Source of the DNA: Amoebidium appalachense
Taxonomy: Eukaryota > Ichthyosporea
Assembly (NCBI GenBank): GCA_963693365.1
Contig: CAVNZM010000001.1
Location: 11,532,001-11,596,000 of the forward strand
DNA length: 64,000 nucleotides
Reading direction: 5' to 3'
This document shows, piece by piece, positions 1 through 25,860 of the stretch (position 1 is its first letter; each line of letters starts with the position of its first letter). The notes beneath the pieces are model-generated. The model was not told the origin of the DNA, ran no database searches, and saw only the letters and a program-made list of their open reading frames with translations. Both the position numbers and the translations under genes were made by a program.

Positions 1-700
1 TGCAGCACGGTGGGGTTGAAGTGTCTGCATGGTGGAAGAAAGGTGGTGATGTTAGGTTTGGTGTGGCTGCTGGCATTCAGATACAAATAGTAAATTTCTC
101 ATTGAATGCGCCCCCCCGTGGGAGTGTATTAGTAGCATGCCTTGATTAGGGTGTGGACTCTGTCAGAATTTAATAGACTGGCTACAGCTGTAGCCGATGG
201 CATGACACGAAAGCGGTGTGAATGATACTGAATGGTAGCTGTGCTTAGAACGAGAACACGGGGGAAATAACGACATGAAAAGAGTGTCATATACCCGTAC
301 AACCACAATGCCGTATTGATCCCAAAAACACGACCCTTACGACTTCAAAATGGATATGAAGAAAGCGCACAGCACGTGGGTAATAATAACACACAAAACC
401 ACAAAACAAAAATCGTGCCTATACACCTACACAGTGACCCACACACCTGCTATAGAGGAAGCACCCCGCCTGCTGCACGCCATGCTCCCCAGCCACGTCC
501 ACAGGCTGCCTGCCGCCAAAAATCTCGGGCATAGTTTTGGAGTCCATCACGGTGAACGTTGTGGAGGGCTCAATACTCATATTGACACCTCCAAACTCCC
601 CAAAGGCGTGTGTGGCTGCCATGCGGTCACGTGGGTCGGCGTAGCTGCCAACTGCAGGAGCAGGGCGCTTCTCCTCGAGAGTTCCGACGTTGGGAGACAT
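1..700 (-). CDS. Cys/Met-metabolism PLP-dependent enzyme, N-terminal part (runs off the left edge)
   Basis: Two exons are visible: 700-447, with ATG at 700, and 24-1, which continues outside the window. The donor reads AG|GTGTGTG and the acceptor GCAG|A, and the join restores an Arg codon. The protein carries EFGGVNMSIEPSTTFTVMD, then GCFLYSR joined to HFNPTVL. This is the conserved N-terminal region of the gamma-lyase and cystathionine-synthase family (methionine gamma-lyase, cystathionine gamma-synthase/lyase), where the YSR motif contacts PLP phosphate across the dimer in known members. Family members act on sulfur amino acids in cytosol or plastid. The PLP lysine lies beyond the window, so the exact reaction cannot be named. 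No targeting peptide is obvious in the first 20 residues. Confidence 0.85.
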
Positions 701-1694
701 TTTCCTTTTCTTTTTAAGTACCTAAACAACAACGGAGAATGAATGAAAACGAAAAGTCACTTAGCAAAGTTGGTTACGTCGCAGTTGATGAAGGAAGAAA
801 CCCAGACCAAAAACGTATGTGGTAGAGTCCTTACTACAGCTTAATACGTTGTATCAATGCGAGGTTTAGTTTTTGAGCGCTAAGGATTTACAAGGAGAAA
901 GTTGGTGTTGTAACGACAGTTTTTGAATTCTGACTAAGACTTGGAATAACACAGAATTTCTAGTTTGCGTGTGACGTTCTAACGAGAAACGGCTTTTTAT
1001 ACCTGTGGCCACATGACCATTGGCGCAAGGATTCTATTAGCCAATCATATCGTGCCATCGCGTACTTTGTAAACGCAGTCGCATTCCTTTCTCCCACGTT
1101 TGACTTGGGGTCGGGGAGATGCCCTTTCTCGTAATAAGTACAACATGCTACTAGACTTCGGAGTTTTATTGCTCCCAAAATGTATAAAACCCAGTAAACA
1201 AATCTATTAGGGCTTTCTTGTCATTCGTCTGTTTAGATAGCTTTGCTGGTCTGTGTTGGGATTCTTGGGAAAGCTTGATCGATGTAACAATCGACATGCA
1301 ACTTTGACTCACAATCGGATTCCAGAAAAAACAATTCTGATTGGTTGCGAAGTTTTAGCCGTTTTTATTGGTCACTTATGTCCATTGACTCCATTCACCT
1401 TTAAGCCAGGGCCTAGTTTGCAAGTCGACATCTTACTTTTTGGCGTGCAGTTGCCATATATGGTACTAGCGCCAAAATGATCTATTTCTCTTGACGAAGT
1501 TCTCATTCAACTAAACGTAAAGCAAACAAGCAAAATTCATGAGAAACATAACTAAATAAGCTTAAAAATATTATAGAAATACATAATCCTCAATTCACTG
1601 CATCAAAGCTATAAAAGAGTACGATAATTGTCGCATTTCGCGGTTGCAGTGAATGATTCCATAGATCTATTCAGGAATGCGTATCCCGGGATGT

Positions 1695-1790
1695 TGCCAG
1701 TTCGTATCTTGCCGACCAGTTCGTATCGCCTACAAATATGTGACCTGCGGGATACTGTACCAGTTCGTATCAGAAAAACCAGTTCGTATC
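1695..1790. repeat. Four copies of a 12-mer, CCAGTTCGTATC
   Basis: The word CCAGTTCGTATC occurs four times at irregular spacing in about 95 bp (near 1698, 1720, 1759 and 1780). No open frame explains it. Confidence 0.8.
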
Positions 1791-2162
1791 TTTTTTTTTG
1801 TGTGTTCAACGTCGGATTCCCAACGTTTTCGTGATTTGGGTAAACGGAGACTTCTGATTCAATACGCATATAGTTTCAGTTGTCACGGCTCATGATGTGA
1901 AATGTCATCTGCGTGTTGCTGTGACATCAGGGCCGAGGAGCAGCATTACATCTTTGATTTGAACCTTTTTATTTTAAGGTCTTATTCAGTACCGCCGTCT
2001 AGTGGTGGGTACCAGCCCCATGGGACCTATATACCTACGGTCTTGACTGAGCCCGTTAGACAGACATGGCAGAACGATCGGACCATACTATTTACAAGAG
2101 ATACAGGGGGGTTTGGTTCTAGCTAGTTGTGGTTTAGTTATGGGGGGGTCCGTGTCCGAAAT

Positions 2163-2400
2163 TTTGGTGATATCTCGATGGCTTCTATTTTGCTGAGCAT
2201 ATCAATAAAGTCACGGTGATATCTCGATGGCTTCTATTTTGCTGAGCATATCAATAAAGTCATTTTCTTCTCCGAGATATCGTTGATATCTCGATGGCTT
2301 CTATTTTGCCGAGCATATCAATAAAGTCATTTTCTTCTCCGAGATATCGGTGATATCTCAATGGCTTCTATTTTGCTGAGCATATCAATAAAGTCATTAA
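2163..2400. repeat. Tandem repeat, about 66-bp unit, 3.5 copies
   Basis: The unit begins GGTGATATCTCGATGGCTTC, continues through GAGCATATCAATAAAGTCAT, and ends TTCTCCGAGATATC. Copies start near 2165, 2216, 2283 and 2348 and are almost identical. The first lacks the TTCTTCTCCGAGATATC tail and the last diverges after AAAGTCATT. The ATATCTCG and CGAGATAT ends of each unit are complementary, so each unit can fold back. Confidence 0.9.
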
Positions 2401-2606
2401 ATAAAAAAAAGAAATTTCACATGTCTGCTGACGGGGGTCTAACGTGGTGTGGTGGTCACTGTGGGGCTAAGAGTGGTGGGGTGTCTGTGGTTCGCAGTTC
2501 CCCATGTCGAATAGGTTGGTGGTGGCTGCTGTGTGTCGGTATGTGTGGTGGGGGTTGCATTCTGTTTTGCGGTGGGTGTATCTGAAATTGGGGCAGGCTG
2601 GTAGGG

Positions 2607-2608
<2 letters not shown>

Positions 2609-2665
<57 letters not shown>
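2609..2665. repeat. G homopolymer, 57 nt
   Basis: Uninterrupted run of G. Similar runs occur at 3618-3668 (C), 9463-9524 (C), 36777-36822 (G), 48439-48480 (G) and 48932-48980 (G). Confidence 0.95.
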
Positions 2666-2667
<2 letters not shown>

Positions 2668-3616
2668 TGGCTCTAGGTGTTGTGCGTGGCTGCTTTCTGC
2701 GGGTAGCTTGTGTGTTTTTGTGGGCTATATGTTTGGGTTTGGTTGTGGGGTTTGGGTGTAGTGTCCTACATCTAGGTTTCCAGATATATTCAAAGAAAAA
2801 TTCGGATACACACTGGGACAGATTAGCCAATAGGGTGTCTCGGGCTCGGGGGTGCCTGTCCAGGGCTGGGGGTAGAGTGATGTCCCTGGGGCATAGTCCT
2901 CTCAGAGTCTACTGATTACATCGCCGACTCCGGTGCATCCGGATCCGAGTGCAGGCCTGCAAATGCAAGTAAACCAGCCTCTGCGTTATACGTTCACGTT
3001 CAACGTTAACTTCGTACCGTATAAAAATTCTTCCTGCTAGACCATAGGGAAATTCACGTAGAAACAATGTTTATTTGGGGGGGGGGGGGGGGGGGGGGGG
3101 GGGTATTGTAATATACATCATATGGGCAAAATAGGGATAACTCGACTGGGATAGCATGGAACCGATCGACAAGCAGATGAAAAGCCTCGGGACGGGCCCC
3201 GGAGGAGGAGGGGGACGCAATGCAGCTCGAGTAGCGGGAGGGGGGGAGGGGGGGGGGGGGGGGAGAGGAAGGGGGGGAAGGGGGGGGGGAGAGGGGGGGG
3301 GGGGAGGAGGAGGGGGGGGGGGGGGGGGGCAGCAGTGCACGTGGTTGTACATGTCATTATTCGAATTCATGGCAGATAGCAACTGCAAGCAATTCAAGCA
3401 AGCTGGATTTTTTTTTTTTTAAAAATAAAAATTATAAATAAAAATTATATCTCCACATATGATGTATGCCTGATGCGTTATATCTCCACATATGATTTGT
3501 ATGTTGTAAGTGTAACCTCGATTATTTACATGTATATCTTGTTGGGTGGAAGTACTGTTGGCCTTGGTGCCGACAACTCATCACAGCTCACCTACATGTC
3601 GTTGATAAACAGCACA

Positions 3617-3669
<53 letters not shown>

Positions 3670-6075
3670 ATTTTTTCTACCCACGTGTTGAAATGACCAA
3701 GGCCCATGCCATTCGACATGGGCAATTTTCAGCATCACTTTACTTTGCTTATTGAAACCGAATATCCAGTCTCGTAAACTTGGTCGAGGGGCGGGGGAGG
3801 GGAGGGGGTGGGTGGGTGGGTGGGTGGGGGGGGGGGGGGGGGGGGGGGAATGATTATAATAGTCTCTCTCTGTGTGTGTGTGTGTGCGTGCGTGTGTGTG
3901 CGTGTGTATGTCACGTGGGTGGATGGGTGTGTGTGTGTGGGTGGATAAGTGGTCACCGTGGTCACCGTGATCGACAGTGGTTGTTGTGGTGGTGGTAGTG
4001 AGGGGAGGGTTGGGGTGGGAGGGGGGAGGAGGAGGTGGTGGTGGTGGCGGGGGGGTTTGAATGGGGGGGGGGGGGGGGGGGGGGGGGGAGGGGGGGAGGG
4101 GGAGGGAAGGGGGGAAGTGGAGGGGGGGGAGGCAGGGGGGAGGCAGCTAGTCCTATTGGTACGGATACGTAATACTATGGCACCCCCCCCCTAACCCCTC
4201 CCCCCATCCCCGGGCCCTATCTTCTTTTTCTCCTCTCTCTATCTCTCTCTCCCCCCCCCCCCCCCCCCCCCTGAATCTTTCCCCCGAGTTTCCCCGGTGT
4301 ACACACACCGTTGCATGCACAATACACAAGCACACACACACACGAACAAATACATACGTGAGCGTACTGCGATGCATATGTACATACTAGTGCCCATACA
4401 CACACACGTTGCAAGCATGCGCACACAACACACACAAAGCACACACATCTAATTATTTCAAATAATAGTACATGAGTGACACATAACTTTGTAATATCAG
4501 ATACACACACACGTCACGGACACGTACACAGTGTCACGTACACACACATATGTAACACACACACACACACACACACAGTCTCAGAGCACACGTGTCCAAT
4601 ACCTAACAATTTATTCGTCCCATTGCCGTGGCTAGTGCAGGGACGTGCAGGCGCAGTGCAGCCTACACTCACAGACCCATAAATAGATCACATAACTTGC
4701 CATTAAGCCCTTAATGCAGTACCTTCTAGGTGCACATCAAGGGAAAAAATAAAAAAGAAAAAAAAAAAAAAAAAAAGCAAAGGAAAAAAAAAGGGGAAAA
4801 AAAAAACGAATAGGTTTGAATATGCTTTGGAACCACATAAATGCTTCGCTGGTCAGCACACCGTGCCTTATTCCAGAAAGTGATTCCTACACGTGCAGGC
4901 TCTAACACCTGCAAAATTTGTCTCGCAACCGATACAATCCCCCCCCCCCCCCCCCCCCCCCCCTCCCTCCGTTTCCTCCATGGTCCGCGGCACACACACA
5001 CACGCACTGATGCACATTCACATCAACATGTACAATCCAACGAACTTTGCAAGCACGGGCATAAATATATACACACGCAATACTTAGTCCATAGCTCACA
5101 CAGTGACCCGGGAACAAACAGAATTACCAAAAAAAATCCAAAAATCCATGAGAGGGGTCAGCCCCGTGAAAAAAGGCACTAATTCCCTGATAACACAGCA
5201 AAACCCCAGAACTCACTGGCCCATTTATAATTATCACAGCCAGCTATATGGTAATATATATATATATATTGTTGAACTTCTACTCACACCACCAAAGGGG
5301 GAAAAAAAAATCAATGTACAGGGCTAGAAAAAGAGACCATTAATCCCCCCCCCCCTTCCCCCCTGCATAATGCTTTTGCATGCATCCAGCAACCCGACCA
5401 GGCAAGAATGTGCCCAAGGAAGCGAGGAATATATACCCAAAAAAAAACTCTAAACACAATAAACAGACAACGAGAACGTATGCCACGCAAACCACATAGG
5501 CTAAACAGCATATTTATAAGTATATTCATGTTTTTGAATAAAGATTGCAAACAACAGACAAATTACCGAAGGTGCTTGCTGTCACCTCGAATTTGCAGCG
5601 CCCCCGTGTCGTTGTTTTAGTCATCTGTCACAGCCGTTCACAACATGAGACAAATGCACATGTTACAGAACGGGATTCAAGGTAAGAGTAAGAGAGAAAA
5701 AGAGAGAGCAGCCACGTAACGAAGGCTTCAGGCCAGGCACACAAAGAAAACAACATTAGGAATCTCACAATACGACAATAAACACAGTAGTGTTCTACAG
5801 AATAAGGCATGTGCTATTAACCGGTTGCCTTGCTGATAATGTCGGTACATCCCCATCTAACCCCCGCTAGTTCACGCACACTAGAGCGAACGAGAAAAGC
5901 ACACCAAGATTATTCACAGGTGGGTGCCCCAGGTGCATACACACACGAGAACAAACGGTATGAAAGTGCAACCTACAACGATTCACAGCCACAACGGAAA
6001 CAAAAGCTCCCTTTGCAGCGATATGCACGTCCGGTGTGCTCCCCTCCTCCCACCCCACCCCACCCACACCCCCCG

Positions 6076-6079
<4 letters not shown>

Positions 6080-6139
<60 letters not shown>

Positions 6140-6254
6140 GCACGCACACACGCACACGCACACACACAGAGAGAGAGAGAGAGATAGAGAGAGGGAGGGA
6201 AGGAGGGAGGGAGGGAGGGAGGTGGGAGAAAGAGAGAGAGGGGGGGGGGGGGGG

Positions 6255-6311
<57 letters not shown>

Positions 6312-6360
6312 AGGGAGAGAGAGAGCGAGCGAGAGAGAGAGAGAGTGTGTGTGTGTGTGA
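6080..6360. repeat. Compound microsatellite (CA)n-(CG)n-(GA)n-(GT)n
   Basis: CA repeats to about 6125 pass into CG/CA repeats, then interrupted GA/GGGA repeats with a G run at 6241-6255, then a short GT run. Long apparent frames on both strands here are only translated repeats. Confidence 0.95.
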
Positions 6361-6434
6361 TAGACACACGCACATTCAACACGCACACACGCCCCCCCCC
6401 CCCCCCCCCCGGCGCCCTTTGAGCCCCCCCCCCC

Positions 6435-20040
<13,606 letters not shown>

Positions 20041-20758
20041 TTTCACTGCAGATCACAGAAAACAGTCAGAATTGGGTTTAAATTGAAAAAAAAGGACATG
20101 TTATGCAAAGAGCGCCCCAATGAAGATCCGACACACAAAAAAGAATATCGTTAAACTTCGTTGTTAACCGCAAAATACTGGCCCTACAGCTTTGATCAAA
20201 CAGGTGAGCTGTGGGGTGGAAACGGTAAAAGAGGAAAGGGTATTCGTCTTCCTATCAGCAAAGTAAACCGGATTTTTGTCTTCCGTCGCATGCAGCCAGC
20301 TAGCCAAGGTGGACATGTGCTACAAAAAGGTTACAGATTCAAAACTTTATCACCACCTTGCTCAAGCGCAGAAAATTTCTTTCCAAGCGTTTAAGTTTTT
20401 TGGTGACTTCAGCCGCAACAAGTGAAGGATATTCGCCGATTTTTTTGTGTGCCAGACTGAGCCAGCCTGCAGCGTAGCCGGGCAGCCAGACTCTTGGGTG
20501 CGGCTTTAACAACATAAGTTAAATTTGCACGAAAATATGATTCTTATGAAGAGGAAAATTTGTCCATGGTGAAAAACCGCGGTGTAAGCTCTGTAAATGT
20601 TGCGTAGCACAAATTTATGTGCTCGCGGTTGCTCGGGAAGAACAGCCAATCGCCTTTCAGGCATTGGTGCGATCCCCGCCACTTACAGGTTCGGTGTACT
20701 TGCCATATATAGTAAAACCGCACTCAAGGCTCAGCTTTTGATTGGATGGTAAACTGTG

Positions 20759-20766
20759 TGACGTCA
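20759..20766. promoter_or_regulatory. CRE/ATF-type palindrome TGACGTCA between divergent genes
   Basis: A perfect 8-bp palindrome 719 bp upstream of the SEY1 ATG. One such word is expected by chance about once per 65 kb, so this is only suggestive. A related TGACGTAA lies at 34360-34367, 212 bp upstream of the SNRPD1 ATG. Confidence 0.25.
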
Positions 20767-21979
20767 TCGCTGAGCGGCTGCACTACACGCTGACTCCGAG
20801 TTTGCCGGCCCGCAAAAGTTTGCCGCATGGAGGTCTTTTTGCAGGACTAAAGCGCTTGAGCCTTGTTTGAAAGGCAGATGTTTCGAAACATCACACATGG
20901 ATTTGGGCATTTACAAAGGCTATTTGGATAAACATCAAGCCCTTGATTGTTATGAATGCGTAGCGAGCGAGCTCTTGTTGTAGCGTTTTGGTAATCAAAA
21001 GCAATTGGAATCTGAGGGTAGTCCCTTGGACTCTCAAGTTGGTTAGTCCAGAATCAGAAGGGAATTCACTTGCCGGGAGGATCTGATTCTGATGCTCATA
21101 CCAAGATCAAAACTTTGTATGAAGTAATTTCTTGAGTGATATTATTACACTGAGAGAACGTCCCTTGCTCCATCTCTTTTTTTGCACTAGAGCCAAACTA
21201 TAACCATACACCATAATATTAGCTCACGAGCTGGACGCGATTTGAACTAAGCTAGCGGTAGAATCGCTGGACATTTGGAAGGCAACTAAACGAGGGCTTT
21301 GATTCATCACACCTACGGAAATGTCATACTCAAGGACATTTGAGAATGGTATGTTCAAGGGAGAGACAGAAAATGTTGTGCCTGAAAGGAAGGGGGAAGG
21401 GGGCGGTTGGGACAAGATGAGGGAGACTGGGGTGGGAGAGTGAGGGTCAGACAATGAGCGAGAAAGGGGGAAGGGGGGGGAACGTGGAAGGGCAAGGGGG
21501 TAGAGAGAGAGAGAGGAAGATAAAGGGTTGGTGGAAAACGGAGAGGGGGGGAGGGGGGAAACGGTGGGAGGGTGGAGGGGAGGGAGGGGGTGGAGGGAGG
21601 GAGAGAGAGAGGGGGGGGGGGGGGGGGGAGGGGGTGAGAGGAGAGAGAGACAGGAGGGGTGGAGGGGGTGCAAAATTGGAGATTGTGGAGAGATTATCAC
21701 GGGTGTATGTGCATGTGTGTGGGTGTGCTCATTCACAGCTTCATGCTTCTGAGCGTTCCGGTTTTGGTAGCTAGTTGTGGTATGATGGCAAAGGAATACA
21801 GGGATTTTGACTGGATGTCTAGCATATGCTGTGTAAAAGCAACAAATGAAAACTCCGCTTTAGTTCGATTTCACGGGAGAGCTCACATTTCTACTGTCTG
21901 TTGTTCACACTACGTATTTTGGGCAGTATAGGTAGTGTTTTTTTGTTGTTGTTGTTTTCTTTTTTGTGTGTGTGTGTGT

Positions 21980-22047
<68 letters not shown>

Positions 22048-22639
22048 GTGTCTCATGGTGTGTATGTGCGTGGGGTTTTTTTTTTTCCCCTTTGGGGGGG
22101 GGGGGGGGGAGGGGAAGGGGGTAAAGGAAGGAGGTTGTGTTGAGGGAAGGGAAAGGGAATGTTGCGGATGAGGGTTAAGGTGCTATATGGATGAATCGGT
22201 TAATTGTACAGTGGTAGGTGTTGTGCAGGGTAGGGCGGGCCGTAGGATTGTGAGATAAGAACCCCCCTGGGAAGGGTAGGGGGTGGTGGGTGGGTGGGGG
22301 GGGGGGGGAGAGGGGGGGATTGGGGGAGGGGGGGGAGGGGGGGAGAGGGAGGGAGGGGGGGGGGGAGGGGGAGGGGGGAGTAAGGCTTGGGGATCAATAG
22401 GGCATATGAGAGCAAGGGGCTCTTGAGGGGCACACGGCATGTGTAAGTGCGGTGTTGGTTGTGGTGCATAGTGGTGATGTGCTAGAAAATTGATGTGAGA
22501 TGAGTTGGTGCATGTTGGGGCTGAATGGCTTTCCTCATGCTGTGTTGTTGAGGAGGGGGAGGGTGGGGAAAGGGGGGGGGGAGAGGCAGTGGGGTTTTTT
22601 GGTGCTGGTAACTCTCCGTTGTAGTGTGACAAAAGAGGG

Positions 22640-22790
22640 TCGCACACTTTTTTTTTTTTTTTTTTTTTTTGGGGGGGGGGGGGGGGAGGGGGAGGGGGAG
22701 GGGGGGGGGGGGGGGGTCTAAAGGCCATTCTTTTTTTTTTTTTTTTTTTTTTTTGGGGGGGGGGGGGGGGGGGTCTAAAGGCCATTCTCA
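22640..22790. repeat. Tandem duplication of T-run, G-run and TCTAAAGGCCATTCT
   Basis: The unit (T)n(G)n followed by TCTAAAGGCCATTCT occurs twice back to back; the first copy has extra G/A interruptions. Unequal exchange or slippage between homopolymers is the simplest origin. Confidence 0.9.
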
Positions 22791-22986
22791 AAGATATTTA
22801 TGCGTGATTCTATGAATAGGTTGTAGCAGTAGAACGGTTGTGATTAGCGGCTTTTTTGTGGTCATAAAATGAACACCTAAAAGCCGAGTCCTGGTTCTGT
22901 GCTTTTTAATATTATATAAATGCCCATAAAAGATCCAAAAACATACTACAAAGAGCTGACAATATATATGTTGTGGGCCACCAGGA

Positions 22987-23178
22987 ATGGACAAAGTGTT
23001 CTTTATCACCAAGAAGGACCAGGAAAAGCTCCAAGAAGCTTCGGTAAATTCCCCCTTCCCCTCCCCCTCCCCTTTCTCCCCTTCCCCCAACTCCCCACTC
23101 CCTTCCCTTCCCACCCCCTCATCCCCCCCCCCCCCCCCCCCTCCGGGCCTTTTTTGAGGTTGGGCTCTGCTCATATTG

Positions 23179-23220
<42 letters not shown>

Positions 23221-23847
23221 GCTCATATTGGAATATATATATATATATATATATATATATTGCGTGGTCTGCACTGTGCACTGTTTCCATTATGAATGTG
23301 TATTCGTATCCTATAACTCATGTTTATCCCCCCCCCCCCCCCCCCCCCCCCCTCACCAGCCATCCTTCGTTTCCCCTCCTTCCTCCCTCTACCAGATTGC
23401 CATCCTCTTTGCTCAAAAAGAAAGCGTCGTCGGAAACCAGCTGCTGTTGTGCGATTTCAATTTTTTTTTTTGTGCGACTTAACATCACAGTTGCATCGAT
23501 GGATAGAATGAACACAATCTGCGGATCGGGATAGTTCCCCAAAAGAAATTATCATATTGCCTCCGCACCGTTCTTTCTGCACTCCATTCGTGTTCATACG
23601 CTGGCCATTTATAGTCAAGTTGGGGTGACCTACAGCGTGGATATCGACTTCGTATAATGTATTTTTCGTGATTCTGAAAAACTTCCGTCGTGACCAAATT
23701 AAGCAAACACGATTTACAGGATGATATACATTCTGATATTGAAGAATTGGCCAACTGTCTCTATTGGTTCCGTGCATTTTTCGTCCCTGCCTGCCTACCT
23801 GTCTCCCTACCTGTTAGCATGGTTTTGTATGTAGTGGGTGAGTGGGT

Positions 23848-23887
<40 letters not shown>

Positions 23888-24071
23888 GGGGGCTGGGGGA
23901 GGGCGGGGGGGGGAAGGGGGGAGGGGGGAGGGGGGAGGGGGGGAAGGGTATTAGGCAGATAATTGTTGACGCATATACGATTGCACAGTCCACTGGCCTA
24001 GAGGGTGCTATTCTGCCAAGTGGAGAGATCAACTGGGACTGCCCCTGTCTTCAGGGCATGGCTCATGGCAC

Positions 24072-24105
<34 letters not shown>

Positions 24106-24515
24106 TCCCCCTCTCTCCCCCGCTTAAAATGCACATAGTAACACATCCCCCCCCCCTCCCCCCTCCCCCTCCCGTGGGGAAAAAGTAAAGTAAAGAAAAA
24201 GAAAAGAAGAACGTAACTGCTTACCCGCTCTTTCCTTCACATCTCAGGCGCACCCACAGTGTTCGAATTCTCATAGTTTTTTGTTTGTCATCTCTCTTTG
24301 TTCATGACTGAATTTTTCTTGCGCTTTTTCTACCTGCCCGTTTTTCATCTGCGGCGTGTGGGTGTGCTGGCGTGCTTGCATCCGTGCACTGCTCTGCTTG
24401 TTAGTAGGACATTTTGTGCGGACGCGTGTGTATGGGTGTGTGGTGGTGGTGGTGTGTGTGTGGGTGTGTGGGTGTGTGTGGGTGTGTGGGGTGTGTGTGT
24501 GTGTGTGTGTGTGTA

Positions 24516-24547
<32 letters not shown>

Positions 24548-24710
24548 TGGGAGAGTCTTTGGTTCCATGTGCTTCTCTTCAAAATAGGTGATTTTTTCTG
24601 ATCGCCTGGGGGCCCTAGTCACTTGCAAGTACAGACGACTCACTCACATGCCCATGGGCACACACACACCCACACACACACACATACACACACCCACACA
24701 CCCACACACA

Positions 24711-24741
<31 letters not shown>

Positions 24742-24826
24742 CGTCGCTCCCACACAGGCACGCGTGACTCCAGACACCCGCACGCACGTAACATACACAC
24801 ATACAGACATACTCTCGTGCGCACGC

Positions 24827-24859
<33 letters not shown>

Positions 24860-25036
24860 ACCCACACACACAAACGTACAGGTATCTGCGGGCCACACTT
24901 CAGAAAAGCGTTCAGCTGCTTTGCCAACAGTACATCCGAGCCACGGGGGCAAGAGTGTGTTGAAGTGTTTATCGAGTTTCAGCAGTGCATGAAAGCACAC
25001 CCAGAACATTATGGTGATAAAACGGGGACAGAGTAG
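22987..25036 (+). CDS. CHCHD4: MIA40/CHCHD4 mitochondrial intermembrane-space import oxidoreductase
   Basis: Three exons: 22987-23043, 23989-24067 and 24882-25036 (TAG), giving 96 residues in phase. Family role: oxidises incoming cysteine-motif proteins in the mitochondrial intermembrane space and is itself re-oxidised by ERV1/ALR. Visible motifs are the N-terminal [13 protein letters not shown], matching the animal CHCHD4 start, the redox CPC at Cys37-Cys39 in [12 protein letters not shown], and twin CX9C motifs (Cys48/58 and Cys71/81). All six conserved Cys are present. There is no long membrane-anchored N-terminus as in yeast, so this is the short, soluble form. The intron after residue 45 fits only if its donor is GC (CATG|GCACGT), because the nearby GT donors break phase. 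A small extra exon between 23.1 and 23.9 kb cannot be excluded. Confidence 0.92.
23163..23262. repeat. Duplicated unit with (TA)n in MIA40 intron 1
   Basis: The unit TCTGCTCATATTGGAATATA plus a TA array occurs twice in tandem (arrays of about 40 and 30 bp). Confidence 0.9.
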
Positions 25037-25730
25037 CTACTATAGATCTGATGATATGAACGAGATTTCCTTGTTGGCAAAATTTACAATAATTGTAATG
25101 ATAACGACTGCTTTTCCATTCAGTAGTCAGAAATGTGAGGCCTAATGCAAAGCAATTTGTCAAGGTATTGAAACTCGGATGTTTTTTTGTTGCGGTACTG
25201 AAAGCTTGTAGGAATGTATCATTCTAAAACTATTAGCGAAACTAGCGTGTTCAGACACTAATTTGCTAATGCATATGCTTGAAAAAGTGCTGAAAACAAT
25301 ATTGTAGCAAAAGTACTATATTGATTGTGGAGGTTCTTTGAATGCACGGAACCTGAGAACTCACCTGTTGAAAAGTGGGCTTAACCCCTCCGAACCGGGT
25401 ATATGTTGTGTGTTTATTTGTCTGCACCGGTTTATACATGTGATTGTGATCCTACGCCGCCCTGAGGATTGCCTGCTCAATTTGTGAGTTTTGTGTATCG
25501 CCCTATGATAGGCCTAGGCAGGTTTAGGCGCCATTGTGCGTATCTGTTAGGGCAGTCCAGTTGCAATTATTATCTGGATAACGTAGAGGCTGTGTGTTCA
25601 TATTGGCATGAAATGAAATGGGACCCAGAGGTCTATATTAGAGGCGCTCTCTGAGGCATCTTGCATGCATAGCGCAACCCTAACTAATATTACATAGTTT
25701 ACTAGTACAGGCCTTGCCTGCTAATCATTA

Positions 25731-25767
<37 letters not shown>

Positions 25768-25860
25768 CCCTCATTCCCGCCGCATTGATATAACTGGTTA
25801 CCCTGCTCGTCATGAGATGTGATCACTAATCAAGATGGGTGACCCCTACATAATGTCACG
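25037..25860. other. Non-coding stretch downstream of MIA40
   Basis: It holds the MIA40 3' UTR, A/T-rich unique sequence and a C homopolymer at 25733-25764. No coding region is supported. Confidence 0.6.

Larger units (their letters stand above)
701..6465. other. Intergenic region with repeats between the PLP enzyme and SEY1
   Basis: I see no supported gene here, although the undetected last SEY1 exon and 3' UTR may lie near 5.6-6.4 kb. Bases 701-1600 are unique-looking and hold the PLP enzyme promoter. From 2.1 kb onward the region is tandem repeats, G/C homopolymers (2609-2665, 3618-3668), G-rich stretches (3240-3330, 3780-4145), CA arrays (4320-4580), an A-rich block (4745-4806) and a CA/GA compound microsatellite (6080-6360). 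Confidence 0.7.
20041..22986. other. Divergent intergenic region between SEY1 and MIA40
   Basis: It holds both promoters. Bases 20041-21350 look unique. A perfect cAMP-response-type palindrome TGACGTCA lies at 20759-20766. G-rich purine sequence fills 21400-21680, a long TG array 21965-22045, G-rich sequence 22096-22385, and a T/G homopolymer duplication 22640-22790. I see no supported gene; frames in 21454-21774 and 22183-22791 are low-complexity. Confidence 0.7.

Noticed and set aside
350-742. 130-codon plus-strand frame
   Set aside because: Antisense to exon 1 of the PLP enzyme, which has clear family motifs.
21222-21300. Possible reversed tRNA (GATTTGAAC word and nearby box-like sequence)
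   Set aside because: The D-arm, anticodon stem and acceptor stem do not pair.
21224-22791. Frames of 170-202 codons between SEY1 and MIA40
   Set aside because: Compositionally Pro/Ser/His or Gly/Arg from purine- and G-rich sequence, with no motif and no splice-consistent neighbours.
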